A DNA stretch of 64,000 nt, from assembly GCA_963666995.1 (NCBI GenBank), contig OY762941.1:434001-498000 (forward strand), read 5' to 3'. The position numbers were made by a program, and so were the translations under genes. Positions 1-8,644 of this stretch are shown here, piece after piece (the first letter of the stretch is position 1; every line of letters begins with the position of its first letter). A model generated the notes under the pieces. The model saw only the letters and a program-made list of their open reading frames with translations, was not told the DNA's origin and made no database searches. Origin of the DNA: Syntrophobacter sp963666995. GTDB lineage: Bacteria; Desulfobacterota; Syntrophobacteria; Syntrophobacterales; Syntrophobacteraceae.

Positions 1-153
1 CTTGCATCGGGCCGTCTGTCCAGTGGAGCGACCTGAACGGCAGTGGAACGGGAAGTCGGTTTTTTGTCGGGAGACGATCGAGGGCAGGACTCCTCCCGGC
101 CCATACCGAAGCAATGCGGCAGGAACCGGGAAGAGGAGACGGGCCGGGCGAGA

Positions 154-807
154 TCAGGCGGTCTTTTTCTCCAATGCAATCCGGTAGTTGGCCAGATCAT
201 CGACCGTCAGCACGGAGAGGTCGTGCCTATAGGCGAAATTCACTATTTCAGGAAGGCGCGCCATTGTGCCGTCCGGGTTGGTCAGCTCGCACAGCACGCC
301 GCAGGGTCTGAGCCCTGCCAGACACATGAGGTCAACAGTCGCCTCGGTATGGCCCCGGCGTTCCAGGACTCCTCCGGGACGGGCTTTCAGGGGGAAGACG
401 TGGCCGGGGCGATGGAGGTCCTCCGGTTTGGCGTCGTCTGCAACGGCCGCCCTCACGGTCCTCACCCGGTCCGCGGCCGAGACGCCGGTGGTAACACCCG
501 TTGCCGCTTCAATCGATACGGTGTAAGCGGTCTTGAACCGGCTGGAATTATTTTCCACCATCATCGGCAGGCCCAAAGCCTGCACTTTTTCTTCGGTCAG
601 GCACAGGCAAACGATGCCGCTGCATTCACGGATCAGCATGGCCATCTGTACCTGGGTAACGAGTTCGGCAGCGAAGATCAGGTCGCCTTCGCATTCCCGA
701 TTATCGTCGTCCGTGACCAGGATGCCCTGGCCGTTTCGAAGGGCGTTCAGCCCCTTTTCCACCCGTTCAAATGAATTTCCGAATTGAGCTAGCAGATTCT
801 GATTCAT
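154..807 (-). CDS. ribB: 3,4-dihydroxy-2-butanone-4-phosphate synthase RibB
   Basis: This enzyme converts ribulose 5-phosphate to 3,4-dihydroxy-2-butanone 4-phosphate plus formate, supplying the four-carbon unit of riboflavin. The 217-residue product has the length of stand-alone RibB and shows the acidic metal-site stretch DDDNRECEGD, the segment GVTTGVSAADR and the motif RPGHVFPL, followed by GHTEATVDL. No GTP cyclohydrolase II domain is fused. The ATG at 807 is chosen because an AGGAG box sits just upstream and the N-terminus MNQNLLAQFG matches the family; a longer open frame to 930 would run into the riboswitch. An FMN riboswitch lies directly upstream, so repression by FMN is expected. 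Identification is very secure. Confidence 0.97.
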   Translation of the reverse strand: MNQNLLAQFGNSFERVEKGLNALRNGQGILVTDDDNRECEGDLIFAAELVTQVQMAMLIRECSGIVCLCLTEEKVQALGLPMMVENNSSRFKTAYTVSIEAATGVTTGVSAADRVRTVRAAVADDAKPEDLHRPGHVFPLKARPGGVLERRGHTEATVDLMCLAGLRPCGVLCELTNPDGTMARLPEIVNFAYRHDLSVLTVDDLANYRIALEKKTA

Positions 808-925
808 GGTAATGCTCCTGTGCTTTTTCAGTTTACCAGAATCAGGGCGCGGGGATAAAAAGCCGCCGTACCACGCAGGGACGGTCTTGCGCCGTGAATG
901 GCGCCTGCGGCGGGTTGCCGGCTGC

Positions 926-1071
926 CTCATCCTCTTCCGTCCGGACTTTTACCGTCGGCTCTGGCCTCTCACCAGATCTGCTGACCTCCCTCAACACGAA
1001 AGGAGCGCTCGCGGGCTTCCCAGAGCAACCTGGGATACCGCCGGTGGGGAGTTTCACCCCGCCCTGAGAAT
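926..1071 (-). promoter_or_regulatory. FMN riboswitch (RFN element) upstream of ribB
   Basis: Read on the minus strand, the 5' side contains CAGGGCGGGGTGAAA followed by CCCCACCGGCGGT (1040-1066). The 3' side contains CCGACGGTAAAAGTCCGGA and then GAAGAGGATGAG. These are conserved blocks of the RFN aptamer in the correct order and at normal spacing. The element ends about 120 bases before the ribB start. Between them, GC-rich stems are followed by a T run (minus strand, about 856-866) that could be the terminator of the expression platform. FMN binding should switch ribB off. Confidence 0.95.
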
Positions 1072-1193
1072 AAGTGCTCTAATAGTAGATCTTTCCAGGA
1101 TTTAATGCAAACAGCCTTTTCACATTTTCCGTCAGGTCCGTCCGCGCGCCGTGGAAGGCCCTGATCGACTTGGATTCTATCCCGGAGACTCTG

Positions 1194-2276
1194 CTATCCG
1201 TGGGTGCGTCTCACGCGAACGGCGTACTCACGCGGGACGTCCAGCAGTCGTTCGGTGTCCAGGTGCCCGAAGATTTCGGAAGGCCGGAGGAATTCTTTCA
1301 GGAAACCGCCAAGCACCGGGACCTGTGATTTATAAGCCGCCAGGGCACGCTGTTTCCCGGCAACTTCCCGTGGGTTCAGGGGCAGATTCACCCATTCCGT
1401 TCCGGAAAGAACGTCCGAGGCGATGGAGGTGCCGTGGATTCCGGCTTTCGCGACCTTCCCGACCCAGTCTCCGGGAAGGGGATAACCGGCGTAGTGCACG
1501 AGGTAGGTGAAAACCTGGATATCGTCAACCGGCGCTTCGTTCTTGCGGTCCAGCCTGCGGAGCGCGTCGAGAACGAACACTCCCGTCGCGGCATGATCCG
1601 GATGATCGTCCCTGGGATCGGGCAGGATGATCCAGTCCGGGGAAAAGCTCCTGATGACCCGTTCGATCTCCACGTCCAGGTCGGAGCCGTCGTATTTTAC
1701 CCAGTGAGTGAGGCAGGACTTGTAATGGGGATACGTGAACCGCGTATAGGGAGAAGTATAGGGTTTGAGCCTCGACCAGTGAGTCTCCCAGAGGGGGCCG
1801 ATGCCCTGGTCGGGAAAGCCGAGAAACAAGCCGTCCGGCGATTGCACCCCCAACGCGGATATCGCCCGCACCGCTTCGCCGTGGCGTTTCATGCCGTAGC
1901 CGATGAAATCGAGCTTCGACAGCTTTGAACGACCGGTGCTGAGGTGTACCCCCTCGACATACCCGTCGCCGTTCGTCACGAAGACAACGGCCACCTTCCC
2001 TTCATCCTCCAGCACCCGCTGAATAAGCCCGCCGGCAGCGAGCGTTTCATCATCCGGGTGAGGGCTGAAGACCAGGACTCGAAGCCCGGCGGGTATCTCC
2101 AGGTTTTCGGTCGGCAAAGCCGCCGGATTTCCACCCGTTTCACCCAGGATATTGCGCACGCAAAGTTGAAGCGGTTCACTCAATTCCCGCAAAAACGCGA
2201 CTTCGTGAACCGGGATGATGGTTCCCATCAGTAAAACGAAGGCCGCAACAACAAAAACCCCACGCCTCATATCCAA
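1194..2276 (-). CDS. Secreted or membrane-anchored PIG-L (LmbE-like) deacetylase
   Basis: The protein has 360 residues. An N-terminal hydrophobic segment (about residues 5-24) indicates export or membrane anchoring. The zinc-site motif SPHPDDE follows at residues 71-77, as in N-acetylglucosaminyl deacetylases of the PIG-L/LmbE family, and a second metal motif DDHPDHAA lies about 140 residues later. Family members remove acetyl groups from GlcNAc-linked substrates such as GlcNAc-PI, GlcNAc-Ins-mycothiol precursors, bacillithiol precursors or glycopeptides. The substrate cannot be named here. The exported form and the lack of thiol-pathway neighbours suggest a cell-surface glycan. It appears monocistronic. 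Confidence 0.85.
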   Translation of the reverse strand: MDMRRGVFVVAAFVLLMGTIIPVHEVAFLRELSEPLQLCVRNILGETGGNPAALPTENLEIPAGLRVLVFSPHPDDETLAAGGLIQRVLEDEGKVAVVFVTNGDGYVEGVHLSTGRSKLSKLDFIGYGMKRHGEAVRAISALGVQSPDGLFLGFPDQGIGPLWETHWSRLKPYTSPYTRFTYPHYKSCLTHWVKYDGSDLDVEIERVIRSFSPDWIILPDPRDDHPDHAATGVFVLDALRRLDRKNEAPVDDIQVFTYLVHYAGYPLPGDWVGKVAKAGIHGTSIASDVLSGTEWVNLPLNPREVAGKQRALAAYKSQVPVLGGFLKEFLRPSEIFGHLDTERLLDVPREYAVRVRRTHG

Positions 2277-2609
2277 TTCCCCTCACCCGCAGTCTGATCT
2301 GCGGCGCTTTTCAACCCCGTGCTCTACGGGACCGGCGCAACCCGGAGCCAATGCCGGAGCCAATGCCGGAGCATCATAACCCTTGCAGGGCAAAAGTAAA
2401 ACATTCGCCCGTGATCGCAAGGCGAAAAGATGGAACCGCATTGGACGTCGAATCCCACCGGAAAGGTGCGCAAAAACCTGCCTCTCCTGAAGCTCCCGGA
2501 CCGGTAAAGAATTTACATAATCTATTTGACACTGCCTAAACTTGAGTTAAGATGTTTTAATACATTATAGGACTTTATATACTCACAGCCGACCCGAAAG
2601 GATGAAAGG
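2277..2609. other. Intergenic region with promoter, no gene seen
   Basis: This 333-base gap separates the divergent PIG-L gene and the GntR operon. It contains an imperfect direct repeat of ATGCCGGAGC-type sequence near 2350-2372. The last 100 bases are AT-rich and hold the operon promoter described separately. No convincing coding frame was found. Confidence 0.6.
2526..2553 (+). promoter_or_regulatory. Candidate sigma70-type promoter of the GntR-led operon
   Basis: TTGACA (2526-2531) is followed after 16 bases by TAAGAT (2548-2553), inside an AT-rich stretch that contrasts with the GC-rich surroundings. It lies about 60 bases before the regulator start. Autoregulation is plausible because the first gene encodes a GntR-type repressor, but no clear operator was identified. 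Confidence 0.5.
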
Positions 2610-3425
2610 ATGACAGGGGAAATGAACGCTCTGGAGAAAGAGAGTATGGTCCCATTGTACATTCAACTGGCTCAGAGCATCGAACGGGACATCCTGGAGG
2701 GGAGATGCCGGCCCGGGTCCAGGATCCCTTCCGAGGCCGAGTACATCAAGGAATGTGCAGTCAGCAGGGTTACCGTCCGCCAGGCCATGCAGGTCCTGCT
2801 CGATCGAAACCTGATCGTGCGCAGGCGCGGCCTGGGCACCTTCGTCCAGAGAAAGGGCGTCCGCCAAACCATTGACGAACTCTTCGGGCTCTACCAGTCG
2901 CTGGTGAAAAAAGGGCTCGACCCGAAAATGGAACTCCTCGACTATGAGGAGATGTATCCCCTTCCTGAAGTCCGTGAGAACCTCCAGCTCCAACCGCGAG
3001 AGAAGATCGTGCGATTCGTGCGCCAGTTCAACCTGGAAGACGAAGTCCTGGTTGTCAGCCACATGCACATTCCTTCAAGCCTTGCCGGCAATTGGACCCG
3101 GGAAGAAGCGGCCGCCAAGAATTCTTTCCGTTTGCTCGAGGAAAACGCCGGGATACGGATCGGCAACCTTCAGGTGAGGATCAGGGCATCGGTTGCCAAC
3201 GCCAGGACAGCGGAGCGTCTCAAGGTCCCGAGGAAAAGCCCCGTGCTGGAACTGAGCCGGCTTGCCTTTTCAGTGGAGCAGAAGCCGGTGGAATACACGA
3301 TCCTGGTCTTTCGCGGTGATTCGTATGAACTCACAACCCAGATACCCGCCGAGCGGCTGGAGCAATTCACAATCGGAAAGTCGCCCGCGGGGCTGACACA
3401 ATCGTGGGACCATCCGGCTCCGTGA
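2610..3425 (+). CDS. GntR family transcriptional regulator, HutC/UTRA subfamily
   Basis: This is a 271-residue DNA-binding regulator. Residues about 10-80 form the winged helix typical of GntR proteins, with YIQLAQSIERDI and SRVTVRQAMQVL followed by RRRGLGTFV. The remainder resembles a UTRA ligand-binding domain, including the segment VRFVRQFNLEDEV and a late LELSRLAF strand. UTRA regulators usually release DNA on binding a pathway metabolite. It is the first gene of the co-directional sulfonate or carboxylate cluster, so it probably senses that substrate. A second ATG at 2622, preceded by AGGGGAA, is an equally possible start. No ligand can be deduced. Confidence 0.9.
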   Translation: MTGEMNALEKESMVPLYIQLAQSIERDILEGRCRPGSRIPSEAEYIKECAVSRVTVRQAMQVLLDRNLIVRRRGLGTFVQRKGVRQTIDELFGLYQSLVKKGLDPKMELLDYEEMYPLPEVRENLQLQPREKIVRFVRQFNLEDEVLVVSHMHIPSSLAGNWTREEAAAKNSFRLLEENAGIRIGNLQVRIRASVANARTAERLKVPRKSPVLELSRLAFSVEQKPVEYTILVFRGDSYELTTQIPAERLEQFTIGKSPAGLTQSWDHPAP

Positions 3426-3523
3426 CGGCCCGGGCGCTCCCGTGTCCGCCTCCGGAGCGGGCGGCCTGAAAGACTCGAAGCGCACTGTCGCATGCAGAGA
3501 CAATCTGAAAAGAAGGTGGAGAA

Positions 3524-4219
3524 ATGAGCGCGTTATCTCAGATCAAGGCACTGACTTTCGATCTGTTCGGCACGGTCCTGGACCTTGGTGGAAGCCTGAC
3601 TCCGTTCATGGCGAAATTCCTGGAGCGCAAAGGCAGCGAAGCGGCCCCCGGCCGCTTTTACGAGCAGTGGCGCTACCGGCAGCGGATCGAGCAATACCAG
3701 GACAACATCCTGATGCTCGGCCACAGCGGGTATCTGGAGGTCGCCCGAAGGGCCTTCGCCTATGTACTGGAACTCAACGGAGTCAGAGTGTCGAGGGAGG
3801 AGGTCGAGGAATTCATGGAGGCCTTCCGGGAACTGTCCCCTTTCCCCGACGTGGTCCCCGCCCTGGAAAGGCTCAAGGAGAAGTATCGCCTCGTCGCCCT
3901 TTCCAACGGAGAGCGGCACTACCTGGACCACCTGGTGAAGAATCGAATCCGGTTCGATATGGATGAAATTATCTCGGTGGAGGTGGTCGGGGCCTTCAAA
4001 CCCCATCCCGGGGTCTACCGCCGCGCCGCGGCGGTGCTCGGACTCGATGTCGGGGACTGCCTGATGGTCTCCGCCAATTCATTTGACGTGATGGGCGCGA
4101 GGACCTGCGGATTTCGCGGGGCCTTCGTGAATCGATACGAGCTGCCGTTCGAGGACACGCCTTTTCGACCCGACCTCACGGTCAGGGACTTTACCGGGCT
4201 TGCCGAACGGCTGCTTTAA
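3524..4219 (+). CDS. HAD superfamily hydrolase (haloacid dehalogenase-like)
   Basis: The 231-residue protein begins with the HAD nucleophile motif FDLFGTVLD, followed by a helical cap (about residues 20-90). Motif II is VALSNGE, and the late lysine and acidic motifs lie around AFKPHPGVY and CLMVSANSFDVMGA. The architecture matches type II 2-haloacid dehalogenases and related phosphatases. The next gene encodes a ComA-like phosphosulfolactate synthase and no ComB-type phosphatase is visible, so a role as the phosphatase acting on a phosphorylated sulfonate is an attractive inference. Sequence alone does not separate phosphatase from dehalogenase activity. The start is supported by AAGGTGGAGA upstream. 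Confidence 0.85.
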   Translation: MSALSQIKALTFDLFGTVLDLGGSLTPFMAKFLERKGSEAAPGRFYEQWRYRQRIEQYQDNILMLGHSGYLEVARRAFAYVLELNGVRVSREEVEEFMEAFRELSPFPDVVPALERLKEKYRLVALSNGERHYLDHLVKNRIRFDMDEIISVEVVGAFKPHPGVYRRAAAVLGLDVGDCLMVSANSFDVMGARTCGFRGAFVNRYELPFEDTPFRPDLTVRDFTGLAERLL

Positions 4220-4317
4220 GCATGTGCCGGCTACCCCCGTGCCTGCGCGACAGCACGCGGAGGCCGGAAAACAGCGAATCACCGCTTTGACAACTCAAAA
4301 GAGGAGGACATCCAGCA

Positions 4318-5157
4318 ATGGAGGGAAAAATGCAAACCCTGGAAACGGCATTTTCTGCCGTCGTCATTCCCGAATACACTTCCAAGCCGCGAGAATCCGG
4401 ACTCACGATGGTCGCTGACTGGGGAGTCGGACTCAGCCGGCAGATGGACCTCATCGAGACCAGCGGCCACTTTGTGGACCTCGCAAAAATCGTTGTAGGC
4501 ACATCGCGGATCCTTCCGCGGGACCTCCTGGCCGGAAAACTGCAACTCTACAAGGACAATTTCATTCATCCCTTTCCGGGCGGGCAATTCCTGGAGATCG
4601 CAATCCTCCAGGACCGAGTCGGGGAATACTTTGCCGCGGCCAAAGAGATCGGCTTCGAATACGTGGAAGTGTCCGACAACTGCATATCGCTGACGCCGGA
4701 AGAGAAAAGGCTGGTGATCCGCCGGGCGGTCGACTCCGGACTCACCGTGATCGGTGAGGTGGGCAAGAAGACTTCCAGCTCGGATGCCGCGGAGCTGATC
4801 GCGGATATCCGCAACACCCTGGAAGCCGGTGCCTGGAAGACCTTCGTCGAAGCCAAGGAAATCTTCGGGGAAGAACTCAACATGGAACTGATCCGGCAGA
4901 TTGCCGGGGCGGTGGACATTTCCCGCCTGATTTTCGAGATACCCCTGGTGTCGGTCCAGGAGGTCCATCACTACGAAGGATACAAGATGTGGATGTGGCT
5001 TCTGGAAACCTTCGGGCCGGAAGTCAACATAGCCAACGTGGAGCTTGACGATCCCCTGAAGCTTGCGGCCGTTCGTCTGGGCATCGGCTGGGATGTTTCC
5101 CTGAAGGAAGGGGCTTTTTGCCGTTCCCTGAGCGGAGAGTTCAGGAAGAAGGCCTAA
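4318..5157 (+). CDS. ComA-like phosphosulfolactate synthase
   Basis: The 279-residue product resembles (2R)-phospho-3-sulfolactate synthase (ComA), a TIM-barrel enzyme that adds sulfite to phosphoenolpyruvate. Recognisable features include DLAKIVVGTSRILP, the conserved KLQLYKDNFIHPFPGGQFLE loop, the segment GFEYVEVSDNCI and the VIGEVGKK strand. In methanogens the enzyme opens coenzyme M synthesis. Homologues also occur in bacteria and plants with unclear roles. Here it lies between a HAD hydrolase and a tripartite transporter in one operon, which suggests sulfolactate-type metabolism. Direction of flux and true substrate are unknown. Confidence 0.85.
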   Translation: MEGKMQTLETAFSAVVIPEYTSKPRESGLTMVADWGVGLSRQMDLIETSGHFVDLAKIVVGTSRILPRDLLAGKLQLYKDNFIHPFPGGQFLEIAILQDRVGEYFAAAKEIGFEYVEVSDNCISLTPEEKRLVIRRAVDSGLTVIGEVGKKTSSSDAAELIADIRNTLEAGAWKTFVEAKEIFGEELNMELIRQIAGAVDISRLIFEIPLVSVQEVHHYEGYKMWMWLLETFGPEVNIANVELDDPLKLAAVRLGIGWDVSLKEGAFCRSLSGEFRKKA

Positions 5158-5233
5158 CCCGGCAGCCGCCGTTTCGCGGCGCCGCCGGTCTTGCCGTAAT
5201 GATCCCAAATCAGCGACTGAAAGGAGACACCGG

Positions 5234-6208
5234 ATGAAAAAGTCATTCCTGATGCTGCTCGCCATCGGCGTTCTGTGTTTGGCCTCAGTGAGCCCGGCGG
5301 CGGCAGCCGAAGAAAAATACCCGAACAAGCCGATCAACTTCATCGTCCCGCTGGGACCGGGAGGCATGTCCGACGTCACGGCCCGGCTGCTGGCGGAGAA
5401 ATTCCGGGAGGAACTCGGACAGCCGGTCCTGGTGAGCAATAAGCCGGGAGCGGCCGGGGTCCTCGGGCTGAGGTACGGCCTGAGCCAGCCTCCGGATGGT
5501 TACACGGTGGTGGTGGGGACCATTGTCGATACCCTGACCGCCCCGCTCTTCGAGGGCACGGAACCGTTCAGGTTTGAAGAAATGAGCTTTGTGGGGAGCT
5601 ACATGCCGCAGGAGCGAGTCCTGTTCACGACACCCGACAAACCGTACAAGACATTCGCGGAATTCATCGAATACGCCGGGAAACACCCGGGGGAAATTTC
5701 CGTCGGCAGCGGCGGCCTCGAATGGACTCTCGAGATCGTCAAGTCGATTGCGGTGAAGGACAACCTGAAATTGAAATACGTCCCCTTTAAAAGCGGGGCG
5801 GAAGGTTCCACGGCGATTCTCGGCAAGCATGTGGACACGGTCGAAACGGGGACGGGCACGCCCGCCTTTCAATCGGCCCGCGAAGGCAAACTGATCCCCC
5901 TCGTCAACCTGGGCGCCGGCAGCGTGCCCTTCTTCCCCGACGTGAAGAGCGTTACGCAACTGGGGTATCCTTTTCACTGCTCGGTGGCGTACGGCATGGT
6001 CCTGCCCGCCGGGACCCCCGAACCTGTCAGGAAGAAGCTTGAGGTCGTCCTGGAGAAGGTCATGCAGGACCCGAAGGTCATAGAAACGATGACCAACATG
6101 GGATTGAGCCCTCAATTCCAGGATGGGAAAGCATTTGAGCAGGTGTGTCGGGAGGCGGTTTCGCCCATTCCAGAATTGATAAATTATATCAAGGTGTTGG
6201 ACAAATAG
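5234..6208 (+). CDS. tctC: TctC-type periplasmic solute-binding protein (Bug family)
   Basis: The 324-residue protein has a signal peptide ending near VSPAAAAEEKYP. Typical Bug/TctC features follow: YPNKPINFIVPLGPGG, then DVTARLLAEKF, then VLVSNKPGAAGVLGL. Such proteins capture carboxylates or related anions and deliver them to TctAB membrane subunits. The gene is preceded by GAAAGGAG. A strong hairpin without a T run follows the stop codon, so the abundant binding protein may be expressed more highly than the downstream membrane genes. The ligand is unknown; the ComA-like gene upstream makes a C3 sulfonate a reasonable guess. Confidence 0.93.
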   Translation: MKKSFLMLLAIGVLCLASVSPAAAAEEKYPNKPINFIVPLGPGGMSDVTARLLAEKFREELGQPVLVSNKPGAAGVLGLRYGLSQPPDGYTVVVGTIVDTLTAPLFEGTEPFRFEEMSFVGSYMPQERVLFTTPDKPYKTFAEFIEYAGKHPGEISVGSGGLEWTLEIVKSIAVKDNLKLKYVPFKSGAEGSTAILGKHVDTVETGTGTPAFQSAREGKLIPLVNLGAGSVPFFPDVKSVTQLGYPFHCSVAYGMVLPAGTPEPVRKKLEVVLEKVMQDPKVIETMTNMGLSPQFQDGKAFEQVCREAVSPIPELINYIKVLDK

Positions 6209-6231
6209 CCAAACCCCAAGGGCCGGATAAG

Positions 6232-6260
6232 CCGCCCGAAACCAATTCCGTTTCGGGCGG
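6232..6260 (+). promoter_or_regulatory. Intercistronic mRNA hairpin between tctC and tctB
   Basis: CCGCCCGAAAC (6232-6242) pairs perfectly with GTTTCGGGCGG (6250-6260) around a seven-base loop. No T run follows, so this is more likely an RNA-stabilising or attenuating stem than a full terminator. Its position after the binding-protein gene fits unequal expression of transporter subunits. Confidence 0.7.
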
Positions 6261-6275
6261 TAGAACTGGGGAAGT

Positions 6276-6887
6276 ATGGACGAAAAAAGTGGAACCAAAC
6301 AAAAAATAGTCAGCGTGGTCCTGCTGGGGTTCTCCCTGCTTTATCTCTACTCGGGCTTTCGCCTCAAGATCGGGACGCTCAGGTCCCCCGGCCCCGGCTT
6401 CTTCCCGCTGATTGTCGGCACGTGTCTGACCATCCTTACCATTGCCTTTTTCATCAGGACATTCAGGCCGAAATCTTCAGAGAAGGCGGGACCGGGATTT
6501 GTTGGGGAAATCTGCCAGATCGCGGAAGGTGACGAAAAATCGTTCACGGCCGCGGGCGATGAGATCTGCAGGGATGCAGTCATCGATGAAGTGCCCCGCC
6601 CGTCCGGGGAAGGACGGCGGGAAAAGAAGGGGATCCCCCGGGAAGTGATTGCCGTCGTGGCGGCTTCATTTCTCTACCCCGTCATTCTCGCCCCGCTCAA
6701 GTTCGTTTTGGCCACCTTCCTCGTCTGTTTCGGCATGCTGCTGGCCTTCAAGCCGCAAAGGCCGATTTTCTCGTTTGTTTTGTCGCTCGTGCTGGCCTTC
6801 GGATGCTTTTTCTTCTTCGGCCGTTTCTTTGGAGTGCCCCTTCCCAGCGGGTTTCTCGAAGTGCTGCTGTACAAGGTAGGAGGGTGA
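6276..6887 (+). CDS. tctB: TctB-type small membrane subunit of tripartite transporter
   Basis: The 203-residue protein has about four hydrophobic helices: one starting near residue 12, one around residues 40-60 (GFFPLIVGTCLTILTIAFF), and two near the C-terminus. That is the pattern of the poorly conserved TctB subunit. It is longer than common TctB proteins because a charged loop of about 60 residues, rich in Glu, Asp and Lys, separates the second and third helices. The stop codon is next to the tctA start, consistent with translational coupling. Identification rests on topology and on its position between tctC and tctA. Confidence 0.85.
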   Translation: MDEKSGTKQKIVSVVLLGFSLLYLYSGFRLKIGTLRSPGPGFFPLIVGTCLTILTIAFFIRTFRPKSSEKAGPGFVGEICQIAEGDEKSFTAAGDEICRDAVIDEVPRPSGEGRREKKGIPREVIAVVAASFLYPVILAPLKFVLATFLVCFGMLLAFKPQRPIFSFVLSLVLAFGCFFFFGRFFGVPLPSGFLEVLLYKVGG

Positions 6888-6888
6888 C

Positions 6889-8409
6889 ATGGAATTAGGG
6901 CACGGTCTTCTGAACGGTTTCCTCATCGCCCTGAAACCCGGGTACCTGTACCTTGCCCTGCTCGGGTCGATCATGGGAACGATTACCGGAGTCCTCCCGG
7001 GACTTGGGCCATTGGGCGCCATGGCCATTCTTCTTTCCTTTACCCTGAAGATGGATGCAACCGGCGCCATGATCATGTTCGCCGGGATATACTACGGCGC
7101 CATGTACGGAGGTTCCACGACATCGATCCTCCTCAACATCCCCGGCGAGGCGGCCTCCGTGGTCACCTGCATCGACGGGTACAAGATGGCGCAGAAGGGA
7201 CGGGGCGGCGCCGCGCTGACCGTGGCGGCAGTCGGTTCCTTCGTCGCGGGGACAATCAGCATCCTTGGCCTCACGGTAGTCACTCTTTTTCTTTCGGACA
7301 TCGCACTCAAATTCGGTCCCGCCGAGTTTGTCGCCATCGCGGTGTGCGGGACCATTCTTCTGGTCCGCCTGAGCGAGGGGTCGGTCCTCCAGTCTTCCAT
7401 CATGGTCCTGGTGGGAATGGCGCTGGGAACGGTTGGAACGGACTTTCTGACGGGGACGCTGCGCTACACTTTCGGAATCAGGGAACTCGGAGAGGGAATC
7501 GATTTCCTGCCGGTGGCTATGGGACTGTTCGGCATCGCCGAGGTGCTCGCAACGGCGGAGGAGAAGGACTCCCCCATCAGCCTCATCAAGGTAAAGCTGC
7601 GCGAACTCCTGCCGACCCGCACGGAATGGAAGCGCGCGATACCTCCCATGTTTCGAGGGTCCTTCCTGGGTTTCCTGATCGGCCTGATCCCCGGGCCTTC
7701 GCCCATCATTTCGACCTTCGTCTCCTACATTACCGAGAGGAAGTTGTCAAAGCACCCGGAAGAGTTCGGCAAAGGGGCGATCGAGGGAGTGGCCGGTCCG
7801 GAAGCGGCCAACAACGCCGCCGTGGGAGGTGCTTACGTGCCGCTGTTTGCTCTCGGCATCCCCTTTACCCCGGCGATGGCGGTCGTTCTGGGCGCGCTCA
7901 TGCTTCACGGTCTGACTCCGGGTCCCGGCCTGATCCAGGAAAAACCGGACCTCTTCTGGACGGTCATCGCCAGCATGTACATCGGGAATTTCATGCTGCT
8001 CGTCCAGAATCTCCCCCTCGTGAACCTCTTCGCGAGCATCCTGAAGACGCCGAAGTACATCCTTCTGCCGGTCATCGTGCTGATCTGCATGATCGGCGTG
8101 TACTGCGTCAATACGAGCGAACTGGAACTGCTCCTGCTGGCGATTTTCGGCACCGTCGGTTTCGGCCTGAGGGAACTGGGCTTTCCGCCCGCTCCCTTGG
8201 TCCTGGCCATCGTCATCGGGCCCATGCTCGAGACCTCCCTGCGGCAGGCTTTGAATATTTCGGGCGGCAGCGTCGCCGGGATGCTTTTCCGGCCGATACC
8301 CATGGCCATGTACGGAGTGGTTGCCCTGGTTTTTATCATTCCGCTGCTTGGGAAATGGATGAAAAAATCCCGCGTCGGCAGGACCGCGGAACGGCCGGGC
8401 GTTCCATGA
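6889..8409 (+). CDS. tctA: TctA-type large membrane subunit of tripartite transporter
   Basis: At 506 residues this has the usual TctA length, with about 12 hydrophobic helices. Family motifs include GTITGVLPGLGPLGAMAIL near the N-terminus and the mid-protein repeat GLIPGPSPIISTFVSY, followed by GVAGPEAANNAAVGGA. The inverted-repeat architecture with two PGxGP-like loops is typical of the transport core. With TctC and TctB it forms an ion-driven importer in the cytoplasmic membrane. An AGGAGGGTGAC box overlaps the end of tctB. The substrate is not predictable from TctA itself. Confidence 0.95.
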   Translation: MELGHGLLNGFLIALKPGYLYLALLGSIMGTITGVLPGLGPLGAMAILLSFTLKMDATGAMIMFAGIYYGAMYGGSTTSILLNIPGEAASVVTCIDGYKMAQKGRGGAALTVAAVGSFVAGTISILGLTVVTLFLSDIALKFGPAEFVAIAVCGTILLVRLSEGSVLQSSIMVLVGMALGTVGTDFLTGTLRYTFGIRELGEGIDFLPVAMGLFGIAEVLATAEEKDSPISLIKVKLRELLPTRTEWKRAIPPMFRGSFLGFLIGLIPGPSPIISTFVSYITERKLSKHPEEFGKGAIEGVAGPEAANNAAVGGAYVPLFALGIPFTPAMAVVLGALMLHGLTPGPGLIQEKPDLFWTVIASMYIGNFMLLVQNLPLVNLFASILKTPKYILLPVIVLICMIGVYCVNTSELELLLLAIFGTVGFGLRELGFPPAPLVLAIVIGPMLETSLRQALNISGGSVAGMLFRPIPMAMYGVVALVFIIPLLGKWMKKSRVGRTAERPGVP

Positions 8410-8560
8410 CGGGCAGGCGGCGGGGGCGAAGTTTAACGGATGTCGGGTTTCGCTTCGTTCGACCCCGCCGGTCCGGAGGATAACCCACTGAATTTGTGTA
8501 ATCAGGGTTGCATTTTCACTGGACAGCCGGGTCCCGGGGATTCCGGAACGAGATGCCTGC

Positions 8561-8578
8561 CCCCGGCTTCCGCCGGGG
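8561..8578. repeat. REP-like hairpin (CCCCGGC / GCCGGGG)
   Basis: CCCCGGC (8561-8567) and GCCGGGG (8572-8578) flank a TTCC loop in the 235-base gap between tctA and the flavoprotein gene. The same stem with the reverse-complement loop direction occurs at 12041-12058, so the two belong to one dispersed palindrome family. Confidence 0.7.
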
Positions 8579-8644
8579 TGAGGTCCCGGCAACCTTCAAA
8601 CCATGCGAACTACAGGGACGCAACACTAAGTATGGAGGATTTGC

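Noticed and set aside
43..774. Plus-strand 243-codon frame opposite ribB
   Set aside because: It is the antisense shadow of ribB, which has a full set of conserved motifs and an FMN riboswitch.
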